DNA of 64,000 bases, taken from contig NZ_QUQV01000005.1 of NCBI RefSeq assembly GCF_003400205.1, forward strand, positions 265,423 to 329,422. Direction: 5' to 3'. The stretch comes from Bacillus sp. HNG. Its GTDB lineage: Bacteria > Bacillota > Bacilli > Bacillales > Bacillaceae_L. The notes under the pieces were generated by a model. It had not been told where the DNA came from, searched no databases, and saw only the letters and a list, made by a program, of their open reading frames with translations. Below, piece by piece: positions 38,361 through 49,688 of the stretch. The translations under genes were made by a program, and so were the position numbers. The first letter of the stretch is position 1; every line of letters begins with the position of its first letter.

Positions 38361-39191
38361 TCATTTATCGGATTTTAAGTTAGAATGTGCACTTTCGACT
38401 ACCTCTTGTTCAGATACAGGTAGTTTGTTTTCACCGATTTCTGCAGATCCATTCCAGTGTAAATGAAGTAAAAATTCGATATTTCCTTCCCCACCTGTGA
38501 TTGGTGAGAAAGATAAATTGATGCAATCATACCCTTCCTTCAAGGAAAATTCAATAATATGCGTTAGCACCGCCTCATGGGTCTTCGGATCACGTACAAT
38601 CCCTTTTTTACCAACCTGCTCTTTTCCCGCTTCAAATTGTGGTTTTACAAGAGCTACAACATCACTATTTGGTACGAGAAGTGTTTTTAAAACAGGTAAA
38701 ATCAGCCTCAACGAAATAAAGGAGACATCAATTGTAGCAAACTCCGGTAAACCACTTTGAAGGTCAGCTGGTGTTACATACCTGAAGTTGGTTCTTTCCA
38801 TGACGACTACGCGTTCATCCTGACGTAGCTTCCATGCTAACTGGTTATACCCTACGTCTAGCGCATATGATTTTTTAACGCCATTTTGGAGGGCGCAATC
38901 CGAAAAGCCACCAGTTGAAGAGCCAACATCAATCATGATTTTATCTTTTATATTCAAATCAAAATCTTTTATGGCTTTCTCAAGCTTCAAGCCACCCCGA
39001 CTAACATAAGGTATAACATTTCCTTTAATGGTAAGTGGTATATCAATTTCTACTTTTTCCCCTGGCTTATCAAGTCGTTCTTCATTAGAATACACGAGAC
39101 CAGCCATGATTGTGCGTTTTGCCTTTTCTCTCGTTTCAATTAAGCCACGTTCAACTAATAAAACATCGAGTCTCTCTTTTTTTGTACCCAT
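38361..39191 (-). CDS. tlyA: TlyA-family rRNA methyltransferase
   Basis: 276-residue protein with an N-terminal S4 RNA-binding domain (1-65, RLDVLLVERGLIETREKAKR) and an FtsJ-like methyltransferase domain (about 80-250; IDVGSSTGGFSDCAL as the AdoMet motif, ALVKPQFEAGKEQVGKKG). TlyA enzymes 2'-O-methylate rRNA cytidines. B. subtilis YqxC is the positional orthologue. Follows dxs after two bases. Confidence 0.92.
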   Translation of the reverse strand: MGTKKERLDVLLVERGLIETREKAKRTIMAGLVYSNEERLDKPGEKVEIDIPLTIKGNVIPYVSRGGLKLEKAIKDFDLNIKDKIMIDVGSSTGGFSDCALQNGVKKSYALDVGYNQLAWKLRQDERVVVMERTNFRYVTPADLQSGLPEFATIDVSFISLRLILPVLKTLLVPNSDVVALVKPQFEAGKEQVGKKGIVRDPKTHEAVLTHIIEFSLKEGYDCINLSFSPITGGEGNIEFLLHLHWNGSAEIGENKLPVSEQEVVESAHSNLKSDK

Positions 39192-39193
39192 GC

Positions 39194-41092
39194 CTACACT
39201 CTTTTCTTCTTAGGTACGAGCTTTTGAATACGTTCCACTACATTCTCAGTTGTCATTCCAATTTCACGAAGTAGTTCGTTCACGCTGCCATGCTCAATAA
39301 ATTGATCCGGAATACCCATACGATCGATTTTCGCATTTTGATACTCATGGTCATTGGCAAATTCAAGAACTGCACTACCAAATCCGCCCATCAACACAGA
39401 TTCCTCAATAGTTAATATAGGAAGATTTGAACCCAAAATTTGATGCATCATATCATCATCAAGCGGTTTTATAAAGCGTGCATTTACAACTCTTACTGAA
39501 ATATCTTCTTTTTCGAGTACCTCTGCAGCCTCCAGTGCCATAGGTATGGTTGTCCCAAACGTTAAAATTACAGCATCTGTGCCAGGTTTTAGTATCTCCC
39601 ATGAACCAATTGGAAGAAGCTTAAGATCCTCATCCATTTCGACTCCAAGACCATTTCCTCTTGCATATCTTAAGGCAATTGGACCGTCATCATATTGAAT
39701 TGCCGTATTCACCATATGCTGACCTTCATTCTCGTCCTTTGGCATCATAATAACCATATTAGGAATATGTCTTAAAAAGGCAATATCGAATACACCTTGA
39801 TGTGTCTCCCCATCAGCTCCTACTAAACCAGAACGATCGATTCCAATGAATACATTCAAGTTTTGACGGCACACATCGTGCACAACCTGGTCATATGCCC
39901 TTTGTAAAAAGGTCGAATATATAGCAAGAAACGGCTTCATACCTTGCGTAGCTAGTCCAGCAGCCATCGTAGTTGCATGCTGTTCGGCAATTCCTACATC
40001 ATACATACGCTCAGGAAATTCCTTTGCAAATTTTTCGAGCTTAGAACCTACAGGCATTGCGGGTGTAATCGCGACAATTCGCTTATCATCTTTCGCAAGC
40101 TTTCGAACGGTCTCACTAATGACTGCACTCCATGCAGGTGGTGCATTTTCCGGTTTAACGAAATCACCTGTTTCAATTTTATAAGGTCCTGTACCATGCC
40201 AAGTACCCACTTTGTCTGTTTCAGCCGGGGTGTAGCCTTTTCCTTTTTTCGTAATGACATGAACTAATACTGGGCCCTTTGTTTTCTTTGCGTATTCAAG
40301 GGTTTCAAATAAATCCTCAAAGTTATGTCCATCAATCGGGCCTAAGTATGTAAATCCTAGTTCCTCGAAAAAGACTCCAGATACAAGAAGATATTTAAGA
40401 CTATCTTTTACACGCTCTGCAGTTGCAGCTAGCTTTCCACCTACAGCTGGAATTCTCTTAAGTAAAAGCTCTAGCTCATCTTTTACCCAATTATATTTAC
40501 CTGCAGTACGCAATCTTGCAAGGACATGGTGAAGAGCACCAACATTTGGCGCAATTGACATTTCATTGTCATTTAAAATCACAATCATGTCCTTCTTTTC
40601 ATGTCCAATATGATTTAACGCTTCCAATGCCATTCCACCAGTTAAGGCACCATCGCCAATAATGGGGATGACAAATTCCTTAGTTCCTTTTACATCTCGG
40701 GCAACTGCCATTCCCATAGCCGCGGAAAGACTTGTTGAGCTATGTCCAGTTTCCCAAACGTCATGCTCGCTTTCAATACGCTTCGGAAACCCACATAGCC
40801 CTTTATATTGACGCAATGTATCAAATTCACAAGCCCGTCCAGTCAAAATTTTATGTACATAGGACTGGTGACCAACATCCCAAATCAATTTATCCTTTGG
40901 GCTGTTAAACTCCCTATGTAAAGCAATTGTTAATTCAACAACACCAAGGTTAGGGCCAATATGTCCACCAGTCTTTGATAGTTTCTCTATTAAAAATTGA
41001 CGGATTTCCTGACTTAATTTATCCAATTCAGCTATTGACATATTTTTAAGGAACTTAGGGTCTTTAATACTTAGAAGATCCAAAGGTTTCAC
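39194..41092 (-). CDS. dxs: 1-deoxy-D-xylulose-5-phosphate synthase
   Basis: First enzyme of the MEP isoprenoid pathway: joins pyruvate and glyceraldehyde-3-phosphate using thiamine diphosphate. 632 residues, with the TPP motif [27 protein letters not shown] and the transketolase-type [17 protein letters not shown]. Start GTG 41092 has only a weak site; TTG 41083 gives the shorter N-terminus seen in B. subtilis. Forms an isoprenoid cluster with ispA upstream. Confidence 0.96.
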   Translation of the reverse strand: MKPLDLLSIKDPKFLKNMSIAELDKLSQEIRQFLIEKLSKTGGHIGPNLGVVELTIALHREFNSPKDKLIWDVGHQSYVHKILTGRACEFDTLRQYKGLCGFPKRIESEHDVWETGHSSTSLSAAMGMAVARDVKGTKEFVIPIIGDGALTGGMALEALNHIGHEKKDMIVILNDNEMSIAPNVGALHHVLARLRTAGKYNWVKDELELLLKRIPAVGGKLAATAERVKDSLKYLLVSGVFFEELGFTYLGPIDGHNFEDLFETLEYAKKTKGPVLVHVITKKGKGYTPAETDKVGTWHGTGPYKIETGDFVKPENAPPAWSAVISETVRKLAKDDKRIVAITPAMPVGSKLEKFAKEFPERMYDVGIAEQHATTMAAGLATQGMKPFLAIYSTFLQRAYDQVVHDVCRQNLNVFIGIDRSGLVGADGETHQGVFDIAFLRHIPNMVIMMPKDENEGQHMVNTAIQYDDGPIALRYARGNGLGVEMDEDLKLLPIGSWEILKPGTDAVILTFGTTIPMALEAAEVLEKEDISVRVVNARFIKPLDDDMMHQILGSNLPILTIEESVLMGGFGSAVLEFANDHEYQNAKIDRMGIPDQFIEHGSVNELLREIGMTTENVVERIQKLVPKKKRV

Positions 41093-41139
41093 TCACTTTC
41101 ATTTACTATTCAGCAGTCATATACTTTGATAAAGTATAT

Positions 41140-42033
41140 TTAATGATCTCTAGATGCGATTAGATTACACATATAGTCTAGTATATCATGTTTCATATCA
41201 ACACTATATAAAAACCGTTTTGCTTCATCTATATGAAAGGTTAATTTTTCCTTTGCACCCTCAAGCGTTAATAAAGCAGGATATGTATTTTTATGATTAC
41301 CTGTATCACTGCCGACCGGTTTCCCAAGAACTACTTCTGTGCCTTCAATATCTAAAATATCATCTCGAATTTGAAAGGCTAAGCCTAAATGATGCGCAAA
41401 TTGTGTAAGCTTCTCAATCTGCTCACTAGTAGCGTCTGCAAGAATTGCTCCTGCAATAACACTATAGGCTAATAATTTTCCAGTTTTATGGCGATGGATG
41501 TACTCAAGTTCTTCTAGATTCAAGACAGCTCCTTCACCTTCCATATCAGCAACCTGTCCCCCTACCATTCCTTCAGGTCCTGAAGCTTTGGCTAACTCAG
41601 TAATGAGTAATAGCTTTTTTTCAGGGGATATTTGGTCTTTCATGGTTTCAGAAACGATCTGAAAACTATAAGTTAATAGAGCGTCCCCTGCTAAAATCGC
41701 AATTGCCTCTCCAAACACTTTATGATTAGTAGGCTTTCCCCTGCGAAGATCATCATCATCCATACTCGGAAGATCATCATGTATAAGAGAGTATGTATGA
41801 ATCATTTCAATTGCACACGCAGTCGGTATTCCGATACTCTCATCTTTTCCAAAGGAATGAAGCGTGCCTAATAATAGTAACGGGCGAATTCGTTTCCCAC
41901 CTGCTTCAAGGGAATAGTGCATAGCATCCTTGATAATATTCGGAGCTGATAAATGTGAAATATACGTTGGGAGCTGTTCTTCAATATTTTTCTTTTGATT
42001 GTCTAAAAATTGCTCTACCTCAGTTAGTCCCAC
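41140..42033 (-). CDS. ispA: Farnesyl diphosphate synthase / polyprenyl synthetase
   Basis: 297-residue trans-prenyltransferase condensing IPP with DMAPP and GPP. The first aspartate-rich motif is in LIHDDLPSMDDDDLRRG and the second in QIRDDILDIEG. Two bases after xseB. Product chain length (C15) is assumed from the family and context. Confidence 0.95.
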   Translation of the reverse strand: MGLTEVEQFLDNQKKNIEEQLPTYISHLSAPNIIKDAMHYSLEAGGKRIRPLLLLGTLHSFGKDESIGIPTACAIEMIHTYSLIHDDLPSMDDDDLRRGKPTNHKVFGEAIAILAGDALLTYSFQIVSETMKDQISPEKKLLLITELAKASGPEGMVGGQVADMEGEGAVLNLEELEYIHRHKTGKLLAYSVIAGAILADATSEQIEKLTQFAHHLGLAFQIRDDILDIEGTEVVLGKPVGSDTGNHKNTYPALLTLEGAKEKLTFHIDEAKRFLYSVDMKHDILDYMCNLIASRDH

Positions 42034-42035
42034 TA

Positions 42036-42269
42036 TTATTCTTCCTCCTGAATCGTAAACGGCTCAAGTTCGCCATCTTCACGCAAAATTTGCTCCATTT
42101 GCTTTTCAACATGCTGAAGCTTGTCATGACAAAGCTTTGAAAGCTTCATTCCATCTTGGAAATAAGTGATTGCTTTTTCTAAAGGGACATCCCCTTCTTC
42201 AAGTCGTTCAACAATTTGTTCAAGTTGCTCCATTGCTTCCTCAAAGGTTAATACCTTCTCTTCACTCAT
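42036..42269 (-). CDS. xseB: Exodeoxyribonuclease VII small subunit
   Basis: 77-residue helical subunit ([26 protein letters not shown] signature) that assembles with XseA. Its start directly follows the xseA stop. Confidence 0.95.
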   Translation of the reverse strand: MSEEKVLTFEEAMEQLEQIVERLEEGDVPLEKAITYFQDGMKLSKLCHDKLQHVEKQMEQILREDGELEPFTIQEEE

Positions 42270-43616
42270 TTATTGTCTCTCCTCTATTTCAATTACTTCA
42301 CAGTCAAGGGTACCGTCCGTAAGTTTTACCTTGATTAATTTCCCCGATTCAACTTGCTTTACACTTTTCACTAAATGTTGTTCCTGATCATATACGAGAC
42401 TATAGCCACGATCCATAATTTTTAATGGACTTAATGCTTCAAGCTTAGCTACTTTTGTTGAAAAAGCAAATTGCTTTTGTTTTAGAATTTGTTTAAATTC
42501 TTTTACAAGCATTTTCGTATTAAGATCCTGCTTTTGTCTTGCTTGAATAAGCTTTTCACTTGGGTGGTTATGTTGCAGCCTAAGCTTTACCTTTTGAAAT
42601 GCCTCTTGCTTACGAGAAATAGCCATAACCGCTTCTCTTTCTAAACGTTCTACTAAGCGGTCAAGCTGTTGCTCTTTTTGTTCATAAAGATTTTTTGGAA
42701 AACGAAAAGCATATGACTTTTTCAAGGTATCTAATCGTTTTGAGTCATTTATCAGTTTTTCCTTCATAGCTCGTAATAAACGTGTATGTCTCACTAGTAA
42801 ACGTTCTGATAGCTCGGCCATGTGCGGAACAGCCAACTCAGCAGCTCCGGTTGGTGTAGGAGCACGTAAATCTGCAACAAAATCGGCAATCGTAATATCT
42901 GTTTCATGTCCTACTGCTGAAATCACCGGAACCTTTGATTGAAAAATCGCACGTGCTACAATTTCCTCATTAAAAGCCCAAAGCTCTTCAATCGAGCCAC
43001 CACCACGTCCAACAATAAGAACATCAATTTTCCCAAAATCATTTGCTTTTTGAATAGCTTGTACGACGGATGGTCCTGCATTTACTCCTTGAACTAAAGC
43101 AGGAAAAACAATAACTTTTGCAATTGGAAAGCGACGTCTTATTGTTGTGATTATATCCCGGATTGCTGCACCAGTTGGTGATGTAACAATGCCAATATAA
43201 TGCGGGATTCTAGGGATGGGCTTTTTATACTTTTGCGAAAAAAGCCCTTCTGCTTCAAGTCGCTTTTTCATTTCCTCATAGGCTAAGTATAAATTCCCGA
43301 TGCCGTCTGGCTGCATTTCTTTTACATAGAGCTGATAATTTCCGTTCGATTCAAAAACTGTTACCTCGCCGCGAAGTAATACTTTCATCCCGTTTTCTGG
43401 AGTAAACTTCAAATCACGGTTATAACCAGCAAACATAACTGTTTGAATTCGCGCTTGTCCATCCTTAATCGTAAAATACATATGCCCACGACTATGTGCT
43501 TTAAAATTTGAGATTTCTCCCTTCACCCAAATATCCTGGAGGTGAGGGTCAGCATCAAATTTCCGTTTAATATACTTGGTTAAAGCTGTTACAGTTAAAT
43601 AACGATTCTGATCCAT
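42270..43616 (-). CDS. xseA: Exodeoxyribonuclease VII large subunit
   Basis: 448-residue nuclease subunit. An N-terminal OB fold (about 5-100, [23 protein letters not shown]) is followed by the catalytic domain ([46 protein letters not shown]) and a coiled-coil C-terminus that binds XseB. Degrades single-stranded DNA. Part of folD-xseA-xseB-ispA-dxs. Confidence 0.96.
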   Translation of the reverse strand: MDQNRYLTVTALTKYIKRKFDADPHLQDIWVKGEISNFKAHSRGHMYFTIKDGQARIQTVMFAGYNRDLKFTPENGMKVLLRGEVTVFESNGNYQLYVKEMQPDGIGNLYLAYEEMKKRLEAEGLFSQKYKKPIPRIPHYIGIVTSPTGAAIRDIITTIRRRFPIAKVIVFPALVQGVNAGPSVVQAIQKANDFGKIDVLIVGRGGGSIEELWAFNEEIVARAIFQSKVPVISAVGHETDITIADFVADLRAPTPTGAAELAVPHMAELSERLLVRHTRLLRAMKEKLINDSKRLDTLKKSYAFRFPKNLYEQKEQQLDRLVERLEREAVMAISRKQEAFQKVKLRLQHNHPSEKLIQARQKQDLNTKMLVKEFKQILKQKQFAFSTKVAKLEALSPLKIMDRGYSLVYDQEQHLVKSVKQVESGKLIKVKLTDGTLDCEVIEIEERQ

Positions 43617-43628
43617 TATACCTGATCC

Positions 43629-44495
43629 CTACTTCCTTGAAAGAAGGGCAACATTCTTTGCTGATTGAACGGTATTATGCAGAAGCATAGTAATTGTCAT
43701 TGGACCTACTCCACCTGGAACTGGTGTAATATAACTTGCTTTTTCCTTTGCTTCATCGAACACAACGTCACCAACAAGCTTTCCAGTGGATTCAAGACGA
43801 TTTACGCCAACATCGATTACAACTGCGCCTTCTTTAATATAGTCACCAGGAATAAAATTCGCCTTACCAACAGCAGCAACTAAAATATCAGCTTGAAGTG
43901 TCATTTCTTTTAGGTTTGTTGTTCTTGAATGGCAATAAGTCACTGTCGCATTTTCTTTAAGGAAGAGTTGACCAACAGGCTTTCCGACAATATTACTTCT
44001 TCCAACCACTACAACATGTTTACCCTCAATTGAAATTTGCTTGGATTTCACCATTTCAATGATTCCAAACGGGGTGCATGGAAGAAAAGCATCTTGTCCA
44101 GTCATCATTCGACCAATATTTATCGGGTGGAAACCATCGACATCTTTTTCAGGTAAGATTCTTTCGATAACAGCTGTTTCATTAATTGTGTTTGGCAATG
44201 GTAATTGAACAAGAATTCCATGGATAGACGGATCTTGATTTAAGCGGTCAATTTCCCCAAGTAAAAACTCTTCTGTGATTGTTTCCGGATATTCGAGCAT
44301 TAGGGAATGGATACCTGTTTCCTTACATGCTTTATCTTTCCCTTTTACATAGGATCTTGAAGCAGGGTCATTACCCACCAATAATACAGCTAAGCCTGGA
44401 ACAATTCCTTGCTGAGATAACTTTTGTACTTCTAATGCGATTTCATTACGTTTTGATTGCGCTAATTCTTTCCCACTAATAATCTCTGCTGCCAA
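43629..44495 (-). CDS. folD: Bifunctional methylenetetrahydrofolate dehydrogenase/cyclohydrolase
   Basis: 288-residue one-carbon enzyme. The substrate lysine motif SRSYVKGKDKAC, HGILVQLPLP and the NADP site VVGRSNIVGKPVGQL are intact, as is the C-terminal TPVPGGVGPMTITMLL. TTG start 44495 with GGGAGAG upstream. Confidence 0.96.
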   Translation of the reverse strand: MAAEIISGKELAQSKRNEIALEVQKLSQQGIVPGLAVLLVGNDPASRSYVKGKDKACKETGIHSLMLEYPETITEEFLLGEIDRLNQDPSIHGILVQLPLPNTINETAVIERILPEKDVDGFHPINIGRMMTGQDAFLPCTPFGIIEMVKSKQISIEGKHVVVVGRSNIVGKPVGQLFLKENATVTYCHSRTTNLKEMTLQADILVAAVGKANFIPGDYIKEGAVVIDVGVNRLESTGKLVGDVVFDEAKEKASYITPVPGGVGPMTITMLLHNTVQSAKNVALLSRK

Positions 44496-44563
44496 TTTTC
44501 AACTCTCCCTTGTTATCCATTCGACTTTTTCGGAATTCTATTTTTCAAAACACAAAGTAATGG

Positions 44564-44956
44564 TTACTTCACTAATGAATCCTTTATTTTTGATAAGATT
44601 GCATTGACGAAACGACTAGAGCTATCATCCCCAAATTCTTTAGCAAGCTCGATTGCCTCATCAATACTGACCTTTACCGGGATTTCCTCCACGTATTTCA
44701 TCTCATACACAGCAATTCGCAAAATCGAGCGATCTACATTTGCAAGCCTTTCAAGATTCCATTTTTCAAGATGCCCTCGTAATAAGTCATCAATTTCTTC
44801 CTTATGTTCGACTACTCCATGAACCAGTTGCTCTAAGAATGGATTCGAAGACTCTTCTTCCAATACACTTTCAATCGCTTCATTTGGCTCACTTCCGCTT
44901 ACGTCTACCTGAAATAACGATTGTAAAGCCTTTTGTCGTGCTGTACGTCTTTTCAT
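44564..44956 (-). CDS. nusB: Transcription antitermination factor NusB
   Basis: 130-residue all-helical RNA-binding protein ([17 protein letters not shown] start, [21 protein letters not shown] end) used in rRNA transcription antitermination with NusE. ATG preceded by AAAGGAG. Standard position between yqhY and folD. Confidence 0.96.
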   Translation of the reverse strand: MKRRTARQKALQSLFQVDVSGSEPNEAIESVLEEESSNPFLEQLVHGVVEHKEEIDDLLRGHLEKWNLERLANVDRSILRIAVYEMKYVEEIPVKVSIDEAIELAKEFGDDSSSRFVNAILSKIKDSLVK

Positions 44957-45057
44957 TCTATTTCTCCTTTATGTATAGTAAACCTAACATTTACATTCTA
45001 ATAACATGATAATATCATAAAATAATTTCAAAATAAAAACCAACCCTAAAGTTGAAA

Positions 45058-45092
45058 ATAAAAAATGCCTGACAGCGTTTGCCATCAGACAA
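45058..45092 (-). terminator. Terminator after yqhY
   Basis: Minus-strand CTGATGGC / GCTGTCAG hairpin with a TTTTTTA tail ends the accB-accC-yqhY transcript. Confidence 0.7.
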
Positions 45093-45099
45093 TTTTCCC

Positions 45100-45510
45100 T
45101 TACATTTCTTCTTCAATTAGTGCTTCCTGCTTTTGGGATTCAAATAAGACACCAACAACGTGGATATTTACCTCATTTGCATCTAAAGCTGTCATATTCA
45201 ATAAAGCTTGTCGTACATTGTCTTGAATTTGACGAGCTACATTTGGAATCGAAACGCCAAAGTTCATCACACAGAATACATCAACAATAATACCTGTTTC
45301 TGTTAATTCAACCTTGACACCTTTTCCGTGATTTTTCTTGCCTAGCTTTTCAACCACTCCAGAAGCAAAGTTACCTCTCATTTGTGCTACCCCTTCAACC
45401 TCTGAAGAAGCGATACCTGCAATTACTTCGATTACCTCTGGTGCAATCTCAACCTTACCAAGACTGTTACTACCTTGATCCATTTCTAAAATATTCGTTT
45501 CCGCTGCCAT
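45100..45510 (-). CDS. yqhY: Asp23/Gls24 family envelope stress protein YqhY
   Basis: 136-residue Asp23-domain protein (APEVIEVIAGIASSEVEGVAQMRG; FCVMNFGVSIPNVARQIQDNV). In B. subtilis YqhY is linked to acetyl-CoA carboxylase activity; here too it follows accC after 26 nt. ATG 45510 has AGGAGG nine bases upstream. Cytoplasmic, acidic C-terminus. Confidence 0.9.
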   Translation of the reverse strand: MAAETNILEMDQGSNSLGKVEIAPEVIEVIAGIASSEVEGVAQMRGNFASGVVEKLGKKNHGKGVKVELTETGIIVDVFCVMNFGVSIPNVARQIQDNVRQALLNMTALDANEVNIHVVGVLFESQKQEALIEEEM

Positions 45511-45536
45511 CAGCAAGCACCTCCTACATTAGTGTA

Positions 45537-46886
45537 CTACTTCATAACCTCGTATAATTCAAGAAATTTTGTATTGAAGTCCCCACCTACAAATTTTTCA
45601 TGATTCATAAGCTTAAAATGGAATGGAATTGTCGTGTGTACACCTTCAATGACAAATTCACTGAGAGCTCGCTTCATTCTTGCAATCGCTTCTTCTCTTG
45701 TTGCCCCATATGTAATGAGCTTCGCAATCATTGAATCATAATATGGAGGTATTGAATAGCCAGGATATGCAGCAGAGTCCACTCTTACCCCAAAACCACC
45801 AGGAGGTAAATACATTTCAATTTTTCCAGGAGAAGGCATAAAGTTCTTCTCAGGGTTCTCTGCATTGATTCGGCATTCAATTGCCCAACCATTAAAGGTT
45901 ACATCACTTTGGGTTATTGAAAGCTCTTTTCCAGATGCAACGCGAATCATTTCTTTAATTAAGTCTACGCCCGTTACCATTTCAGTTACTGGATGCTCAA
46001 CTTGAATTCTTGTATTCATTTCCATGAAATAAAATTGATCATTAATGTGATCATAGATGAATTCAATTGTACCCGCACCTGAATAATCAACAGCTTTTGC
46101 CGCTTTAACGGCTGCCTCACCCATTTTTTGTCTCGTTGTTTCATTTAGAGCAGGTGATGGAGTTTCCTCAACAAGCTTTTGCAAACGTCGTTGAATTGAG
46201 CAATCTCTCTCTCCTAAATGTATCACATTTCCATGGTTATCGGCTAATACTTGAATTTCTACATGACGGAAATCTTGAATATATTTTTCAATATATACGC
46301 CTGGGTTACCAAAGGCAGTTGCCGCTTCTTGTTGAGTAATGTTAATGCCTTTAACAAGTTCCTCTTCATTCTTGGCCACTCGGATCCCTTTACCACCGCC
46401 ACCAGCGGTAGCTTTGATAATAACTGGGTACCCCATTTCATTGGCAAGTGCGATTGCTTCATCTGCATCTTTGATGATACCTTGGGAACCAGGTACGATT
46501 GGTACTCCCGCTTCTCTCATCGTTTCACGCGCTACATCCTTTGTCCCCATTTTGTTAATTGCTTCAGGACTTGGACCGATGAAAGTGAGGTTCACTTCAC
46601 GACAAAGCTCTGCGAAATCGGCATTTTCTGCTAAAAAACCATAACCAGGATGAATTCCTTCACTCTCTGTTAGCTTTGCAACACTAATGATATTCGTAAA
46701 ATTCAAATAGCTATCTTTTGAAGATTTAGGACCTATACAATAGGCCTCATCTGCTAATTGAACGTGGAGTGATTCACGATCTGCCTCTGAAAAAACGGCT
46801 ACCGTTTCAATTCCAAGTTCTTTACAAGCACGAATAATACGAACTGCAATTTCTCCACGATTTGCTATTAATATCTTTTTTAACAT
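45537..46886 (-). CDS. accC: Acetyl-CoA carboxylase biotin carboxylase subunit
   Basis: 449-residue ATP-grasp enzyme that carboxylates biotin on AccB using bicarbonate. [23 protein letters not shown], the glycine-rich lid [14 protein letters not shown] and [17 protein letters not shown] are all present. It follows accB after 94 nt. It could also serve PccB, since no separate propionyl-CoA biotin carboxylase is visible. Confidence 0.96.
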   Translation of the reverse strand: MLKKILIANRGEIAVRIIRACKELGIETVAVFSEADRESLHVQLADEAYCIGPKSSKDSYLNFTNIISVAKLTESEGIHPGYGFLAENADFAELCREVNLTFIGPSPEAINKMGTKDVARETMREAGVPIVPGSQGIIKDADEAIALANEMGYPVIIKATAGGGGKGIRVAKNEEELVKGINITQQEAATAFGNPGVYIEKYIQDFRHVEIQVLADNHGNVIHLGERDCSIQRRLQKLVEETPSPALNETTRQKMGEAAVKAAKAVDYSGAGTIEFIYDHINDQFYFMEMNTRIQVEHPVTEMVTGVDLIKEMIRVASGKELSITQSDVTFNGWAIECRINAENPEKNFMPSPGKIEMYLPPGGFGVRVDSAAYPGYSIPPYYDSMIAKLITYGATREEAIARMKRALSEFVIEGVHTTIPFHFKLMNHEKFVGGDFNTKFLELYEVMK

Positions 46887-46980
46887 AGGGTAAGCTCCTT
46901 ACTTTATGTGATGTTCAAAAAGTTGGCCGAATAGAATTGACATTTAGTCTTTTAAACCCTCCTCCTTTTTGAACAAGACT

Positions 46981-47481
46981 TTATGCTTTTACTAGAAATA
47001 ATGGTTGGCCATACTCCACAAGCTGACCATTCTCAACTAATATTTCAACGATTTCTCCATTCACTTCTGCTTCGATCTCGTTAAATAGCTTCATGGCTTC
47101 AACGATACAAACGACTGAATCTTCTTTTACTTTATCACCTTTTTTAACATAAGCATCAGCATCTGGTGATGGAGAAGCATAGAATGTACCAACCATTGGA
47201 GAAACGATTTTATGTAAATTTTCATCTACTGCTGGTGAAGCGGCAACAGGTTCTGCTTGCTGTGTTTGTGGCTGTGCAGGTTGCGCTGCAGCCTGAGGTA
47301 CTTCAGTTACAACCGGCGCAACTGGCTGTGCTTGTGCCTTGTTTTCAACTACTGTTTGAATAGTTGTTTCTTTATTTTTTTTCATTTTGATTTTTGAGCC
47401 TTCGCTCTCAAATGTAAACTCATCAATATTTGAATGATCAACTAACTTAATAAGCTCACGTAGCTCTTGAATTTTTAACAT
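46981..47481 (-). CDS. accB: Biotin carboxyl carrier protein
   Basis: 166-residue carrier. The N-terminal part ([15 protein letters not shown]) leads to a Pro/Ala/Gln-rich linker (about 45-88) and the C-terminal biotinyl domain with the biotinylated lysine in [16 protein letters not shown] 47481 has AAGGAGTG upstream; an earlier in-frame codon at 47523 lacks one. Confidence 0.95.
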   Translation of the reverse strand: MLKIQELRELIKLVDHSNIDEFTFESEGSKIKMKKNKETTIQTVVENKAQAQPVAPVVTEVPQAAAQPAQPQTQQAEPVAASPAVDENLHKIVSPMVGTFYASPSPDADAYVKKGDKVKEDSVVCIVEAMKLFNEIEAEVNGEIVEILVENGQLVEYGQPLFLVKA

Positions 47482-47690
47482 TTCGGTTACACTCCTTGTG
47501 ATTAAATAAAAATATATTTTCAAATGTAGGTCAGCATTTTATTGCTAGTATTAGTACCACATACTAATATGATACGATACTTAAAAGGTGCATTTCAATA
47601 TTTTGCTGAGATTTTTTATCGAAAACGTTATCATCAGTAAACAAATCATATCAAAACCTTCCCCAAATTTCATTTATTTATGAAAAAAAT

Positions 47691-47718
47691 AAAAAGCACG
47701 GCATTCATACCGTGCTTT
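47691..47718 (-). terminator. Terminator after spoIIIAH
   Basis: Minus-strand AAAGCACGG / CCGTGCTTTTT hairpin ends the eight-gene spoIIIA operon. Confidence 0.85.
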
Positions 47719-47726
47719 CGTAACAC

Positions 47727-48323
47727 TTATTTTTCTTTTTCACCCGTTACTTCGAATTGTACAGCAAGATTTTGAAGGTCGCCTAACTCGCTGCGTACCA
47801 GACGTAAAATATCATTCGCTGCCTTTTTAGAGCTTTCCTTTGCTTTAACTGTAATCTTAATTTTGTCACCCTCTACGCGAACAAGAGCATCTTCGTAATT
47901 ATTCCCTTTGATCAGCATTTCAATAATTTTTTCTTTTGTTTCGATATCATCAAGCTTCTTTAGTTCATCATAAGCTTTTAGCTTTTGATCCGCTGTAAGC
48001 TCAGTTGAAGCCGTTTGATCCTCAAGAGTACTTCTTAATTTACTGCGGTGCTCGTCAATTTCTAAGCGTAATGCGGCAAACATATCATCACTTGCAACAG
48101 AAGAAATGACGTTGCCATCTTCATCCTCTTCTACTGTAACACTCGCACCATCTTTATTTTCAGTTGATGTTTCTACATTATCTTTTTCATTATCCTTTTG
48201 CTCATCCTGCTCCATTGCCACATTATTATTGTTGTTTTCAGGTGTTGTAATATAATAGACTGACAACACTACAACTAGACTTAACATTGTTAATAACCAT
48301 ACCGTTTGTTTTTTCAATAACAT
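47727..48323 (-). CDS. spoIIIAH: Stage III sporulation protein AH
   Basis: 198-residue mother-cell protein with one N-terminal membrane segment (about 6-25) and a C-terminal YscJ/FliF-like ring domain (about 100-195) that binds forespore SpoIIQ across the intermembrane space. An acidic low-complexity linker lies at about 32-60. ATG 48323 has AAGGGGG nine bases upstream. Last gene of the operon. Confidence 0.95.
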   Translation of the reverse strand: MLLKKQTVWLLTMLSLVVVLSVYYITTPENNNNNVAMEQDEQKDNEKDNVETSTENKDGASVTVEEDEDGNVISSVASDDMFAALRLEIDEHRSKLRSTLEDQTASTELTADQKLKAYDELKKLDDIETKEKIIEMLIKGNNYEDALVRVEGDKIKITVKAKESSKKAANDILRLVRSELGDLQNLAVQFEVTGEKEK

Positions 48324-48324
48324 T

Positions 48325-48996
48325 TTATGAATCCCCCTTCGTTTTCCTTGGTACAACAGCTACCTTATGATTTGGAACATCAAATCCTTTAGTTACTGCC
48401 TCAACTACCATTTGTTTTATTTTTGCGTTCTCAACACCCTTAGCGACGATTAGAACACTACGAATATCAGGCTTTTCAATTTTCAAGATAATCGGTGTTT
48501 CAGAATCACCACTCCGGATGATGACAACTTGTTCATCACTTGTTATATCTTCTACTTGTCTTTTTCCACCATCCCTGTCCTCCTCACTTGTGATTTGGCT
48601 TTGGGTTACGGTGTTTTTTTCAAGTATCTTTGTTTCAGTAGCGTCTACACTAACTGACACAATTACATCCTCTACTCCCGCAATGGCTTCGAGTGCCTCC
48701 TTGAGCTCGTTTTCATAACGATCCTCATATTTTGAAATTGCCATTGTCAGGTCATCCTTCTGCTGTCCAAACGCTGGCTCATCTTTTGCACTTACGTCTG
48801 AAGACGATGCTGTCATAACAGAAGATGTAGGTTTGTCACCAGAAAATAGATTACTAATTAACATAAAGGCTATTCCAACTGCTAATAAGAGTAAAAAATA
48901 TTGGTTTTTTTTGTTTCCTTTTTTATCTGGTGGTCCATCCTTAGACCCGGAGAACATCCCTTTGATTGTATTCAGAATTCCTTTGTTCTTATCCAT
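48325..48996 (-). CDS. spoIIIAG: Stage III sporulation protein AG
   Basis: 223-residue ring-forming component of the mother cell-forespore channel. Membrane segment at about 30-48, then a ring-building motif domain (KEALEAIAGVEDVIVSVSVDATE; GVENAKIKQMVVEAVTKGFDV). Starts directly at the spoIIIAF stop. Confidence 0.95.
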   Translation of the reverse strand: MDKNKGILNTIKGMFSGSKDGPPDKKGNKKNQYFLLLLAVGIAFMLISNLFSGDKPTSSVMTASSSDVSAKDEPAFGQQKDDLTMAISKYEDRYENELKEALEAIAGVEDVIVSVSVDATETKILEKNTVTQSQITSEEDRDGGKRQVEDITSDEQVVIIRSGDSETPIILKIEKPDIRSVLIVAKGVENAKIKQMVVEAVTKGFDVPNHKVAVVPRKTKGDS

Positions 48997-49638
48997 CTAC
49001 GACTCTTTCCCCCCTTCCACAGTGACTACGATTTTATCTGAGTCAATTTCCCATCTAGTAGATAATGATTTGGTGATTGCTTTGACGTTGGTTTGATCTA
49101 CTTTTTTATACACTGGTTCAGTCTGTTTGGAGGTATCAATCTCAACTGGTTTGACAACTGGGACATCATCAGGCTCGGCAGTCTCTTTTGATAACACCAC
49201 CTCGATTGACTGAATGTCGTCCAAAGTAACAGTTTCCTTAACGTCAACTGCACTCGAAAGGAATACATTTACTTTTTGAACTGTTAAATCATATTCGTTT
49301 TGCACCAACTCCTCTTCTACTTCAGATTCCAATTGGACAGCCATCGTTTCTAAAATATATGCACGTTGTGAGGCTTGTATTTCTTTTTTCTTCAAATCTA
49401 TTAAATTTTCTAGATTTTTTTCTGATTGAACCGGTTTTAGATTCATATTTAACAAGGCTTGATCAAGATCGGTTTTAAAAAGTGAGAACAATGGAGTGAG
49501 GATGATTAGGATTAACAAAAGCCCTGTTACCATTTTTACGTATTTTTGCATACTCGAGCTTGGCAGAAGCATGTCCACAATGGTGGCAAGTAATATAAAT
49601 AAAATAATATTTGTTATCCATTCAGCTATAAAACTCAT
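48997..49638 (-). CDS. spoIIIAF: Stage III sporulation protein AF
   Basis: 213-residue protein with two N-terminal membrane helices (MSFIAEWITNIILFILLAT, then MVTGLLLILIILTPLFSLF) and a ring-building soluble domain. ATG 49638 has GGAGG eight bases upstream; the earlier TTG 49653 overlaps that site. Confidence 0.93.
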   Translation of the reverse strand: MSFIAEWITNIILFILLATIVDMLLPSSSMQKYVKMVTGLLLILIILTPLFSLFKTDLDQALLNMNLKPVQSEKNLENLIDLKKKEIQASQRAYILETMAVQLESEVEEELVQNEYDLTVQKVNVFLSSAVDVKETVTLDDIQSIEVVLSKETAEPDDVPVVKPVEIDTSKQTEPVYKKVDQTNVKAITKSLSTRWEIDSDKIVVTVEGGKES

Positions 49639-49688
49639 TGTCCTCACCTCCAAGTCTATTTGTCTAGCTTATAGAAGCATTCCGCTTT

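Noticed and set aside
46251..46634. 127-codon plus-strand frame opposite accC
   Set aside because: Antisense shadow of a highly conserved ATP-grasp gene.
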